Source of the DNA: Brachionus rotundiformis | Lineage: Eukaryota; Rotifera; Eurotatoria; Ploima; Brachionidae | NCBI GenBank assembly: GCA_016802295.1 | Contig: JAESIW010000020.1 | Span: forward strand, 3,553,167 to 3,617,166 | Length of the DNA: 64,000 nucleotides | Direction: 5' to 3' | Part shown: positions 1 through 12,013 of the stretch, in pieces | Layout of the letters: each line of letters opens with the position of its first letter | How positions within the stretch are numbered: the first letter of the stretch is position 1 | Made by a program: the position numbers and the translations under genes | Notes under the pieces: model-generated | What the model was told of the DNA's origin: nothing | Databases searched by the model: none | The model's input: the letters and a program-made list of their open reading frames with translations, nothing else

Positions 1-950
1 ATGGACATGTACAAATATGCTACGATTATATTAAACTTTTTATTAAAGCAAATGATTCCTAAAGTATAATTAAACAAATAAAATAATATCAAAAGTTTTG
101 TTATTTAAAACTTAATTATCAAAATATGAATTTAAATCAAATTGAGTATATGCAAAAAAACTATTCGATACGAAGGCTAATAATTGTCTTGTCTAATAAA
201 TGTATTATGTAATTTATGTTCACCTATAAAAAAATTAACTATGAATTTTTAATAATTATCTAAAAGATGTATTTTTTTGCATAGTATTTTTATCTTTAGT
301 TTTCAAATTTTTCTCTTATGGTTGAACCAAGGTTTATTCTTGTCAAAAGACAAAGAATGCATTTGGAAATGGAAATTAAATATAACTTAAGAATTCACTT
401 GTGATCTCATGCAAGCTATCTAAAATAAAAAAATATACAACTTTAAATAATTTATTAGTTTTTATTAATATAAAAGTGATTAATTTTGAATTTGGTTTAG
501 TTTAAAAAATTCTTAATTATTTGTTACATTAGCTATAAATGTTTCTTTGCTATAATTACTGAACAATTTAATTTCCTATTAGACAGACAATTAAATGAAT
601 TAGTAAATTGTTAAAAAATTATCTTTTGAAGCGAGATACTCAACTTTTAATGATTTTGAGTGGATCGCTAAAAACTTTTTTTAAATATTTTATTATTTGA
701 TTTCAGACAAAGTAAAAATAAACCAAAAATAAGATACTTGGTAAACTTTCTTGCATAAAAATCATCTTTTTCGATCTTCAAGTGCAGAAACAGAAGCATT
801 TGATATAACTCGTTCTTTTGATATGAAGGTAATTTAATTATTCAAAATCTTTACAAGATGGTTTGAAATATGATATTCACAAAGCAAACTTTGATTGCCA
901 AAAATTAAAAAATTATTTCAAAAAATGCTTTACCTAAACATCTATTTTAC
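1..950. other. AT-rich intergenic, nothing recognised
   Basis: No open frame with protein-like composition and no RNA gene was seen here. It is AT-rich sequence with homopolymer runs, like the other intergenic stretches of the window. Confidence 0.5.
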
Positions 951-954
951 TCTT

Positions 955-1060
955 TGTCTATATTTTAAGTCTATACTGGATTACGGATCAGTTACTTGGA
1001 ATCTCTTCAGTAAGGATGTTACAGGAGAACTAAAAAAGTCAAAAAAAACTTAAAAAATAA
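955..1060 (+). mobile_element. Decayed non-LTR retrotransposon fragment (C-terminal RT region)
   Basis: One frame reads SILDYGSVTWNLFSKDVTG, followed by ELKKSKK. This is the pattern found just downstream of the reverse transcriptase core in CR1/L2/Jockey-like elements (…LDYA..VWNP…K.dv..LE…). It resembles the better preserved fragment at 47246-47640 on the other strand, which has PHLDYAVQVWNPSMKKDVNE. Stops surround it and no catalytic motif remains, so it is a fossil. Confidence 0.5.
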
Positions 1061-1364
1061 AATATGATGAACTGATTGAATTCATTTGCTCAATTTTCAA
1101 ACTAATTAGCCTCAGGCTCGGCTGGTACAACAAAAAGTAAAAATAAAAAGTAAAACATCACTTGAATTCTAGATGCTTATAAAAATAAACTATAAAATTT
1201 TATAAATGTTAATTTAAATAAACTTAATTAAAGTCAAATTTAATATCAAATTTAGTATTTAATATCTGTTATTATTTAAATACAAATAGGAAAACATTGT
1301 AGAATTTTTACTCTCCTGATAAAAAACTTGTTCTGTATTTGAAGCCAATCGAAATCTTTTTTAT

Positions 1365-1562
1365 TTATCTATAAAAATCTGCCAGTGAAGCAAAAGGCCT
1401 CCACACGTCTCCTATCCTGAGCGATGGTTTCCACATGAATTTCATCTCTTTCAGATCTTTCTCAACTGTTCTCCTCAGGGCCATTTTGTCTTCCATCAAT
1501 GCTCTTTTTATTTTAAGTGTCCAAAATTCAACTCCACGAATTCTGCCTATTTTATAAAGTTC
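1365..1562 (-). mobile_element. Probable retrotransposon ORF tail (RTE-like), fragment
   Basis: A 65-codon open stretch on the minus strand lies between two stops and has no ATG at its start. It includes RRTVEKDLKEMKFMWKPS and ends WRPFASLADFYR. The arrangement R-x-TVEKDLKEM…W…WR.FAS.L resembles the extreme C-terminus of RTE-type reverse transcriptases, where it follows the LRWLGHV.RM block seen at 56085-56110. It is GC-richer than its surroundings. The assignment is by motif only. Confidence 0.4.
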
Positions 1563-2068
1563 TTAGTTTGTAATTAATTTAAGATATACGATTCTCAATT
1601 TTTTTCGTAGGCAATTGTTATTGAATATTGACCGCTATCGATCATTTTTTAACATTCAGATACATTTAGCTCCATTGTGGAAATATCAAAGACCATAGTT
1701 CGAGAAGAGTACACTAATAAAAATGAAAATCTGCTTAATCTGTTTTAGTTTTTTTGACTTGCATACTATTTTATCATTTTTAAAAATTTTATTCAAATAA
1801 AAAAAAATACTTTAATATAAAGCTCTATTTATTTAGTTTAACTTATTAGAAAAAAACAGACTTGTTTTTAAGTCACAAAATTTTAAGTAAATCTGGGAAT
1901 CAATTAATTTAATTATATCATATCATATTTTAAAGTGATTATGGTCAAATTGTTTCTCCTGGTTGAATTATTTGAAATATATAACTAAAAACTGTTTGAA
2001 AAAAAAAAGTTTATTCTTAGATTATCTTTAAATTTTATTAAGATAATATATTTTCTTAAAATAATTTA

Positions 2069-2830
2069 TTAATTCCTAATAAAGTTGATTTTCCTTAAAA
2101 ATTTATCAATTTTTCCAATGAATTCAATTCTGTCTTGACTTGATGTTAAAGAATGATTACCATTTTCCAAAACTTCCACCGTTCCCATTTTCTCAAATTT
2201 TTTGCTTAAATTTTTTGAACAAAATTCATCTTTTAATGATAAAACACTTAAGATGGGACAAAAATTTTTCCATCTTGAGAACTCATCATCACTCAGATAG
2301 CTGCTAAACAGATCTTCTTTATTTCGTTCCTCATAAACAGTGATAAATCGCTCTGTTAACCAAATTTCACAATCATACTCAAAATAAATACCACTAGTTT
2401 TGGCTTTTAAGACGATATCCTTTAAATTGGGATCATTATTAGCTTCTATGTCACTCACAGGAGCTTGCAAGATGATTGCTTTTATTTTTGGATTATTTGA
2501 TGCTTCAATGTATAGTAAGCAGTCTTGGCAACCGGTTGAATGTCCCAAAAGAATAACATTTCCGTCAATTTTATTTAGTAGAGAGTCGATATCTTCAATA
2601 TCACTTTGAATACTAAATGTCTTGTAGTTTGGATGAGATCTTAATTGAGGATACACTAAAACAATATCATTTAGATCACAAAAATCTTTTAGATTTGTAA
2701 AATAAAGAGATGATAAGATATTTCCACCCATACCGTCCAGAAATATTAGATAATTGGATGATTTTACCTTGGATTTGTAAGCAATTGAGCCATGACAATT
2801 ATAAGTAAATAAAATTCCATCAACTTCCAT
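2069..2830 (-). CDS. DUF1749-family alpha/beta hydrolase (single exon)
   Basis: An intact 253-aa protein starting at ATG with no intron. The nucleophile elbow reads GHSTGCQD (Ser near residue 98), and ILQAPVSDIEA follows. This pairing is characteristic of the DUF1749/UPF0613 hydrolases of fungi, plants and protists. A late Asp in VLSLKDEF and a His in ENGNHSLTS fit the acid and base of the triad. The N-terminal FLDGMGGNILSSLYFTNL would form the oxyanion-loop strand. The substrate is unknown for the family. Length matches the family (about 250-300 aa) and nothing is broken. There is no signal peptide, so it is probably cytosolic. Confidence 0.85.
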   Translation of the reverse strand: MEVDGILFTYNCHGSIAYKSKVKSSNYLIFLDGMGGNILSSLYFTNLKDFCDLNDIVLVYPQLRSHPNYKTFSIQSDIEDIDSLLNKIDGNVILLGHSTGCQDCLLYIEASNNPKIKAIILQAPVSDIEANNDPNLKDIVLKAKTSGIYFEYDCEIWLTERFITVYEERNKEDLFSSYLSDDEFSRWKNFCPILSVLSLKDEFCSKNLSKKFEKMGTVEVLENGNHSLTSSQDRIEFIGKIDKFLRKINFIRN

Positions 2831-3259
2831 TATAAAATTGTATTTTAGTGATTAAAAAAAGCATAAATTCTTAAAAATTTAAGTGCGTTTTAGTAAACTA
2901 ATTTTTGAATTTATAAATATTATAAGTTTCTAATAAACAAAAATTTGAAAATGATATAACAAAATTAATATGGAATTTGCTGTGTTTAGTTTATTTGTAT
3001 CGATAAAATTTTAAAAGAATATATATATTTTTTATTTCTTAATGCTATCAATATATAAATTATATGAAAACATATTAACTAAATTTTATTAAAACGAAAT
3101 TATTATTAACTTAAATTTGCTTCTTAAATAAGATCCCAATTAATGAAAATTAAATTGAAAAATAATAATTTTTACAAATTTTCAAAAATTATCTCAAGGC
3201 AATTAACAATTGACTTTAAAGTTAATATTATTTTTAAATTTTATTATGATAGAGAAAAA
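2831..3259. other. Intergenic between divergent genes
   Basis: AT-rich spacer between the start of the hydrolase (-) and the likely start of the Nup358-like gene (+). It should hold both promoters, but no motif stands out. An in-frame ATG at 3143 extends the downstream frame by 39 residues. I prefer the ATG at 3260 because the extension is low-complexity and unlike the family. Confidence 0.45.
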
Positions 3260-6200
3260 ATGATATTTAAAACAAAATTTGAGCTTGATAAGCACGTTGG
3301 CAAAATACTCATGAGAGCAAGAACGGATTCTGATGTAAAATTAACTTACATTCTTTCAATCATTTGGTTTTTTTTAAATTTTTTTGTCCAGAAAAATAAG
3401 GAAGGCTTAAAGATTGCAAAGCTATACTTTGATATCAAGGAATTCGATACTGCTAACTTCTATTTGACTAATTATCTGAGTGAATTTACATTAGATGCAT
3501 TCGCTTGGAAACTAAAGGCTGAAATCGCAGAGACAAGCGATAAAAATTGGCTTGAGGCGATTAATTTCTATACCAAGTACTTGGAAAATATTTTCATATG
3601 CTAAAAATTTAACTTTGTTTTTTAAGATCATTTAAATTAAGTGATGAACGTGACCAAAAGCTTTTACTTAAGAGTATATAAAATAATAATTGTAGTAGTT
3701 TATTTTATTTATATTTTATTAAGTTTGTAATTGTTTTGTTCATGCTGAAAAATTTGATACTGTCAAAGCAAAAGAATGGCTGGATAAAACAACCAAAATA
3801 TTTCCCAATGACAAATTGATAATTAATTTAAAGGAAAAATTATTTGATAAGGTTGAAGCCCTTGGTGAAAAAGAGTTAAAAGAATGGGAAGCTTTCTTAA
3901 TTAAAGCGATAGTAATATTTATAAAAAAATCTTCATTCTAAATAAGTATTTTATCTATAGAATGAAAATTGTATCGATCATGAACTCAACTTTAAGTTTA
4001 TAAATATAAACTTAAAGAATAAAAATTATTCTAAAGCATTTAGGCATTTAATCAAGATTGAACACAAATCTATATTCGAACGTGATTCGAAATGGCTTGA
4101 ATTGATTATTAATTTAATAAACTCGTATATTGAAAATAAGGAAGAATTTAATCAACATGACAAGTCAACAAAATTAATATTCTACCTCATGGCAATTAGT
4201 CTAATGGTTGGCCAAATTTTTGGTATAATTCAAAGTGATGATTTGATTGTAGTTAAAAATTACTTATTAAGGTAAATAACTATTTGAAGTAAATAATCAA
4301 AATTTAATATTTTTTTAAGACTTAAAAAATTTATTTTATCGTTTGAGAGGGAGAAATTGGTAGATTTGAAAGATCAATTCACCAAAATTGTATTTAATGA
4401 GATAACTTCACAATACTTTCACATACTTGGACTACTCTTACTAAAACATGACTACTACCTAATCGAATTTAAAGATAATGAATTTAGTAGGGAAACCAAA
4501 ACTGGTTTATTTTGTATGGTGAAATCATTATCCTTGTCGAAGCCCAATGGATCATTTTTGAGCCAAGATATCATCCAAAAAACAAAACAGGACCCTCTAC
4601 GTCTTGTATTTATTGACTATATGAAATTACTGCACAGAGACTCGTGCTGGCGATATTCTTCCATTGGCAACTGGATTAAATTTCTGCTGATTAGAAATTT
4701 TTCAAATGATTATTCTAAAATCTTAGAGAAAATTAATATTAACAAACAAGAGATAAAAGTCTGAATATTTTTTTCGTATCTTATAATTTATTAAATTATT
4801 TTTTTTTGAATTTTTGAAGATTGAAAATATTTTTGGAGATTTTTTTGACCATGATGAAAATTTTCTTGGTTATAATTACAAGGAAATTGTTCATTCGACA
4901 ATCAACAATATTTATGAAAAAAATGTTTTGGAATATGCAGATAAAAGTAAATATAATTTAATTTAAAAAAAATTGTATAATTTATTGTTTTTATATTAAG
5001 CTTGTCTTGAAAATCAATCATTTAATTTGAATTATTTAATTTGGCACGGACTTTCAAATACAAATTTTTATTCAAAATGTGACGATTTAGCTGAGATACC
5101 ACCTTATTGTAAGTTATTTTTAGGAAAATTGTTCAAAACATGTAAAAAAAAATAATAAATTTTTTATTATTCATGTCACTATTAACTATTAATATGTTTC
5201 TAAGTCAAAAAAATTAATCTAACTGACTCGAACTTTAAGATTTTTGAACAACACCGATTTTTATTAAAAATTTAAAATAGATAAACAAATTTAAATAAAA
5301 AATTAAACATCTTTTAATTAGGAGTAAAAATATAATGATTTAGTTTTAAATTTACATGTTTTGTTCAGCTTCTTTTTAATTCAAAAACTAAACATAATTC
5401 AAAGTTTTTTTCCGCTCAACCAAAAACATGGCACATTCAGAGCCTAATTTTGGTGTCGAAAACCTAACCATATGCAATCTTGAATCTATGAGCTTGATGG
5501 ACTTGAAAGTTTTCTATTATTCTGTGTTTTACCAGGCACTAAGCAAATTAAAATCAATAAGCCGATTCTCTCTAAGACCATTTTGGCTCGAGGAAAAATT
5601 GCCAAGCAAACATCAATCTGAATGGTGGTTCNNNNNNNNNNNNNNNNNNNNNNNNNNNNNNNNNNNNNNNNNNNNNNNNNNNNNNNNNNNNNNNNNNNNN
5701 NNNNNNNNNNNNNNNNNNNNNNNNNNNNNNNNNNNNNNNNNNNNNNNNNNNNNNNNNNNNNNNNNNNNNNNNNNNNNNNNNNNNNNNNNNNNNNNNNNNN
5801 NNNNNNNNNNNNNNNNNNNNNNNNNNNNNNNNNNNNNNNNNNNNNNNNNNNNNNNNNNNNNNNNNNNNNNNNNNNNNNNNNNNNNNNNNNNNNNNNNNNN
5901 NNNNNNNNNNNNNNNNNNNNNNNNNNNNNNNNNNNNNNNNNNNNNNNNNNNNNNNNNNNNNNNNNNNNNNNNNNNNNNNNNNNNNNNNNNNNNNNNNNNN
6001 NNNNNNNNNNNNNNNNNNNNNNNNNNNNNNNNNNNNNNNNGCAATCTTGAATCTATGAGCTTGATGGACTTAAAAGTTTTCTATTACTCTGTGTTTTACC
6101 AGGCACTAAGCAAATTAAAATCAATAAGCCAATTCTCTCTAAGACCATTTTGGCTCATGGAAAAATTGCCAAGCAAACATCAATCTGAATGGTGGTTCTA

Positions 6201-9200
6201 TTCCACCCTGGAAGTTATTAAAACGAAAAACAATCAAACTTTTATGAGTTCTTCTTTGGATGACTTAGGATTTGTCATAAAAACTGATTCAAAAAAACAG
6301 AATGAAATTTTAAGAATTCTGGAGCTCGTTCGCCTCAAAAATCCAAGTATAAAGATTTCCACAGAAGGAAAAAATGATATGAAATTCAAAACTGATCTGA
6401 ATGTCATAATTTGTGTTGCCAAATACTTGCAATTTTTGAGTGATTCTATTGATTTTTCAAATGAATCCCAGTCTTTGACCAAAAGAGACAAGCTTTTAGA
6501 TAAGTTTGGTCATGACTTTGCCGCTTTAAATTCAGAAACTAGTCAATCTCCTAAAGAGAAGCAGTTCTACATCAAAAATTATCTAATTAAGTACTGGAAC
6601 TTTGTTCTGAAACAAATAATTAAGCTCAAGCAAGTTTTTTATTCAGTCGAGGATGAGTTAAATGAGTCTTTATACGAGACATCAATCCAATATGAATCAG
6701 ATATCAAACCCTATGGTCAAGCAAATAAATTCAATTTATTTGAAAATTATTTTGATTATTACCAAGAACTAGATAAAGGAAAGTTTACACCATCAAAGTC
6801 ACCAAAAAATAAGCTTAATATTGAAGATTTAAAATTATTTTCAGCAAAATCAAATTCTGTTGAATCAAAGCTCACTAGTCAATTTTATTTTGACCAAGTA
6901 ATTCAATCAGGACTACTCAACTTAGTTTTAATCTACTCAATGCCTGATTGTCCCACTGATGAAATGCACACTTTTCAAAATTTGGACGAAGCGATAAAAA
7001 TTTTTGATTCAATTGAAGAATCACTCGAGAATAAATGGAAGAATGAATTTAATCTTTATCATCTACAGGTATTTATTTTGAAAAACATATATTATGCAAG
7101 ATTCGTGAAATTTTATTTTAAAATAATTGTCATATTACTTTTTAAAATAGACAGTTTAAAAAACTAAACTATAACTTTTCCCAGATCCTTTAAAATGGGA
7201 AAAATGGGAACTAAAAGAGGATTTTATCCTGTTCAATTTGTTTATAGGCTTAAAATTTTAGACTTAAATCTCTTATTTTGATTAAAAAAGCTTCTCATCT
7301 TTTTAAAGTGTCTATTAATTTCGAGTTCAATGGTGAAATGGCCTCATTTGGAGGAATTATAGCTTTTAATCTATGAACTTATCAAGATAGATGTATTTTA
7401 AAATTAATCTAGACAGAGCTAATATAAAAATAAAAAATTTTTATCCTGATGAATTTTTTTATAAAACAATTATTTTTTTATATGATTATAGCAAAATTGA
7501 TGCTACATAATGCTCGATTCAAAGGCTGAGTGACTTAAAGGAACTCGAATAAAATTTTAATTCATTTAATATTTTATTTTAAAGAAACCAAAAAAATAAA
7601 CTCTTTACTTATTTTAACTAAATAAGTTGAAACAACTAAAAATTATGATTTAAAATATCTGTGAAATTAAAGACTTAAATATAAAATTTTTATTTTGAAA
7701 AAGATTTGTAAGAAACTAGCTGAAACTTTGGTATTACAGAGAGAAGCACTAACATCACTTAAGCAGAAAAATACAGAATCATTCTTTCAGCAAAATATGA
7801 ACGAAAACATGGAAAAAATAGAAAGATTAATTGAATTGACCAAAAACAAAATAACCATCGCATTTAAAAAGTTTCCCAGAAGCCAGGAATCAGCCGAGAC
7901 TGATCGTATAATGGAATCTATAAATACCAGTTTTGGAAGCTCATTTATAAATAATTTGGACGAAAATGCCCTAAATACAAGTATTTCAGAATCCATCAAG
8001 ACCATTGAACAATACTTTGCCTACAAAGCAGAACATACACCAGAGGCTTTAATCAGAAAGGCCGAATATGAGCGAGAGCAAAAACTTAAACAAGAAGAAG
8101 AGAGAATTGAACATGAACGAATAGCCAAAGAAGAAGAGCTTAGGCGTATTGAGCTTGAAGAAAAAGCTAAAAGAGAGCGCGAAGAAGAGCTCGAAAAACA
8201 AAGGCAACTTGAAGAACAGGAAAAAAAAATAAGAGAAGAACAAGAAAAACAAGATAAACAAGAAAAAGAGCAACTCAAAAAAGAACTTAAGATTCACCAA
8301 GAGAAGATAAAAAAATTGGAACAAGAAGAGTTGCTGAGATGGAACAAGCAAAAAGAAGAACTTGAGAAGGAAAAAATTCGTCTAAGAGACGAAATAAATG
8401 AGGAAGTGAACAAAAAAGTGAAAGAACTTGAAATACAGCAGAAAAAATCAGCAGACCAAATGGACAGCAGCAACAAAAGCGACAAAATAACTGGACTAAT
8501 TAATTCTCTCAATAAGCAAAGATCTCAGTATTTTGAAATGAATAAAGAAATTTTAAAGGAACAATTTAGCTTCATTAAAAATCAAAATAAAAAAATTAAC
8601 AATGAACTTAAACAAATTAGAGTAAGCACTAATAATAGACAGGTAATTTTTCTTAATATTTATTAAATTTAAAACATCATATTTTTCATTAAAAATGAAT
8701 TCAAATTAACTTAATAAGTGTTTTTTTTTTATTACCATAAATACCATATTCTCGTTCGATTACGATGCTTCAAAAGTTAAGACAAGCTATTGGACTCTGC
8801 TTTTAAGACTTGATTTTAAGTCAAAAATGAAAAAAAAAATTTAAATTAAGCAATATTTTAGAAAAATTGATTAATTTTATTTATTTATTAACTAAATTGG
8901 AGTTTTGGTGCAGAATAATGGATCGAGAGAATACGGCAATAATAATAGTATCAGTAAAAGTATAAGTAAATTTCTTAAGTTCGAAAAATTATGAAGAAAA
9001 ATTAAAAAAAATTAAATCTTGACTTATATTTATTTTTCAATACTTTTTTAGAACCATTTAAATTTTCAATAAATAAATCTGTTGGTAATTTCAAAATATA
9101 ATTAAAAGCTTAATTAAATTTTTTAAGTCATTTGATCTAAATTTGACTTTAATCTTTTACTATTCTGATTAGCAAATTGATCGTTATTGTTATACTGATC

Positions 9201-10746
9201 GTAATTATTAGATATCAATATGAAAAGCTATAAACTTTTTTAAAATTTTAATTTTCTATATATTTTTTTTAAATAAATTTTTTATTTTTTTATCATCAAA
9301 TAATTTTTAAACTAAGAAACAACAATCTGAATTTAAAGAAATTGTCAAAAGTTTTAACAAAATATGTGACACAAGATTGTACAATTCTCGTTTCAACATA
9401 TTCTATTGGCTTTTTCAGCACGATCCAAATCTAGCCCGATCAATGTGGCATCAACAAAATGTAATGAATGAGATCAAACAGAGTGAGGACTTAAAAAATT
9501 CCCAAATCGAAAGAAAAACCTTGAATCCAGAAGTAGCGACGCCACCTCGGAATCAAACTAAAATGAATGAGACCTCTTTTTTGTCTGTCAATGAATTTCA
9601 AACGCCAGATACTCGACCAAAACAAAAATCTTTCTTGGAAAAACCGATTGGAGACATTAAATTTCCAACTAATTTTAATATTATAGAACAATTAAGAAAA
9701 TCTGCCGAATCTTTTAATTCAAGTCAGCAAAGTTTTGAAGAAGAATATGATGAAGATTATGAAAATGAAGATGAGTATTATGATGACGAAAATTACGAAG
9801 AAGAGGACGAAGGAGATTGTAACAAACATGAGACCAACAACACCAAACAAGACACATTTTTGTCATGTGAGGATTACGATCTGACTAAGTCAGAACTGTC
9901 CAGATCGTCAATTAATGAGCTTCAAATTTTGTTCAACCAAAATGGGTTTCTTTACACATATGATGTTGAAAAGAGATTATGGGTGACCAAAGGTAAATGC
10001 AAATTGGAGGTGATTGGGGACGAAATAAGTCAAAAAGGAAATTTTAAGGCTCACATTATTTGCACTCTTTTAGATGAAAATACAGTGTATGAGTTTAATG
10101 TGACAAGATTTACCAATTTGAATGATTTTAAAAATTCCAACAGTGCTGTCTATTGGTTCGAGAGTATAAAAGCATTAAATAATTGCTGTGAGCCAGCGGG
10201 AATAAGGTTCGAAAATGAATCGGTGAAAAATGAATTCAAAAAAGTATTTGAAAATTGTCAAAAAAAAATGGACAACAACAAATCAAAATTGGAAACTCGT
10301 TCTTCCAATTCGTTTTTGTGCCCAATAGATCTTATCCCAGAAGATGTGACATGTAAATTTGAAAAGCAAATAACTTTTATTCTAAATGAAAAATTTCACC
10401 AACCATGTGTCGTTTTGAATATAACTCCTATTGACAAAGTTTACTTTTTAACAATCAAGCAAAATGATATGATACTTTTCAAGCATGTAATAACTTCGGA
10501 TCAGTCATATGAAATAAGGTAATAAGGATTTAAATAAGATTGTTTAAAATTGAACATTTTATTCCTAGTGAAAAAGTAAAACTTCGTCAGTACATTTTCA
10601 AATATAGGATTATGGCCGATCAAGTAAGAGTAGATAATGTGACTAAAAAGCAATCAAGTGAAAACACAGTATATGATTTATGTTTAGTATTTTCAAGCAG
10701 TCCAGCTCTTAATGAGTTCATTAATATCATTAATTTAAAACGATAA
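3260..10746 (+). CDS. RanBP2/Nup358-like nucleoporin
   Basis: Nuclear pore protein that would sit on the cytoplasmic filaments and bind Ran-GTP. I place exons at 3260-3334, 3392-3576, 3627-3673, 3724-3911, 3961-4271, 4320-4758, 4820-4946, 5001-5108, 5405-7068, 7704-8642, 9317-10518 and 10539-10746. Phases agree at every junction and the sum is 1831 codons, counting Ns. Residues 1 to about 415 follow the helical TPR region of RanBP2 (EGLKIAKLYFDIKEFDTANF, KAKEWLDKTTKIFPND). Exon 9 keeps the block MSLMDLKVFYYSVFYQALSK. Exon 10 is a charged coiled coil (about 1164-1300). An acidic run (about 1501-1530) leads into one Ran-binding domain (about 1562-1677: NGFLYTYDVEKRLWVTKG … AGIRFENESVKNEFKKVF). 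I see no FG repeats, RanBP2 zinc fingers or cyclophilin domain. An N gap lies in exon 9. Confidence 0.85.
5474..6198 (+). repeat. Duplicated 158-bp flanks around an N gap (5632-6040)
   Basis: The 158 nt before the gap (5474-5631) reappear after it (6041-6198) with no indels and about five substitutions. Both copies encode the same unique stretch of the Nup358-like protein, from NLESMSLMDLK to SEWWF. The offset is 567 nt, so the frame stays open through the Ns. No Nup358 relative has this stretch twice. It is best read as two alleles joined at a scaffold gap. Confidence 0.8.
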
Positions 10747-11205
10747 AAAAATTTTAATTTTTTTTAAAAATGGAAACCAATAATTTAAGACTTTAAACAT
10801 TTTAAATATAAAATCGAATTAAATTTTATTTTTAAAAAAGAATCGAAAAATCGATGAATTTAAATAAAATTTTTTATGAGTTGGGTTTTTTGTGTTAATC
10901 TCACAACAAATAGAGAATTGTCTTTTTATATTTAAAAAAATGGTTAATTATTAAAAAAAATCTACAAATTAAATAAAACATTAAAAGTTTTATCTTAAAA
11001 TCTATTTAAAAATAGAAAAAAAATCTATAAATAAAATTAGGCTTATCTTTGAAAATCGTACGATAAAACCATAAAATTCTAAAATACAAATTTTATTGAT
11101 TTTAGAAGGCTTTTTATTTATTATTTAGAGTCTTTCAAAAATTAACTAGATAATTTATTAATAATTTATTCGAAAAGTAATTTAATTGATAATAAATGGG
11201 AATAT
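10747..11205. other. AT-rich intergenic
   Basis: Downstream of the Nup358-like stop, mostly A/T runs. No coding or RNA feature was recognised. The polyadenylation region of that gene must lie here (AATAAA-like strings are common) but cannot be singled out. Confidence 0.4.
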
Positions 11206-11211
11206 TAACTC

Positions 11212-11640
11212 CACACAAACACGAAACTTTTTAACACAAAATATTTGTGTGTAAGAGATTAAAAATTTATTAATCATAAATTCAAAATAAATTTTAGTAA
11301 AATTTTATTTAATAATCGTTTAAAAAATCGTTGATATATATGTAATTTTATGTTTATAAGTTTATAAAAATAAAGCCAATTTTACCAATTATCCTGTTGA
11401 ATACCATTTTTCCGCATCTTTTGGTCTATCACGCTTTTGTTTATTAACAAATTCATCGTCTTTTAACAAGCTTTTTAAAGCTAACTGATGAGAACAAAAG
11501 CCAAATTTGACAAATATTTACAATCACAGTCTTTTTTCTTGCATTTAAAGTGTAATAATCATTATGTGAATGTGTATTATTCTTGTATGAAAGATTATTT
11601 TTTTTGTGTTAAAAAGTTTTTCAATTTGTGTTTTTGGTAT
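11212..11640. repeat. Possible MITE or foldback element with inverted ends
   Basis: AAACTTTTTAACACAAAA (about 11224-11241) is matched exactly in reverse complement by TTTTGTGTTAAAAAGTTT (about 11601-11618). A weaker match extends into the neighbouring CACAAACACG/TTTGTG strings, and a third related copy (TTTTTGTGTTGAAAAGTTT) follows near 11652. The interior has no transposase. The short open frame 11488-11727 inside it is cysteine- and phenylalanine-rich and not convincing as a gene. Confidence 0.3.
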
Positions 11641-12013
11641 GTAATTTTCATTTTTGTGTTGAAAAGTTTAGCGATGTTGGGAGCAGTTTTTTTATTGTGG
11701 GGAGAAGACTTTCATTTGTGGGGATGAGTGAGACCCATAATAAAAAAATATTAAATGTTCATGAGAATATGTGAAAAAGTTGTATGTTAATTCATTAATT
11801 AATTGATTTTTAAAAGATAGTTTAAAATTCTTCTATCATAAAATAATAAAATTTAATTTTTATTCTGATAACTAGGAATTTAATTCTTAATTTACTATAA
11901 TTGATAATTTTTGAAAATAAACGGTGTTTTTCTATTAAATTAAACATAATTAAAAATTTTGATTTTATTATATTTATTTTTAAATAGCAAAAGTATAGAC
12001 AAAAACGATTTTT

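Noticed and set aside
8021..8512. Three minus-strand open frames rich in Ser, Phe and Leu
   Set aside because: They are antisense to the Lys/Glu coiled-coil exon of the Nup358-like gene; such frames arise automatically from GAA/AAA-rich coding DNA.
8914..8966. Small extra exon in the Nup358-like gene (NNGSREYGNNN)
   Set aside because: It has a plausible acceptor, but its donor phase does not fit the next exon at 9317, whereas direct joining 8642 to 9317 is in phase.
11488..11727. 79-codon plus-strand frame with hydrophobic stretches
   Set aside because: No family resemblance; sits inside a probable foldback repeat.
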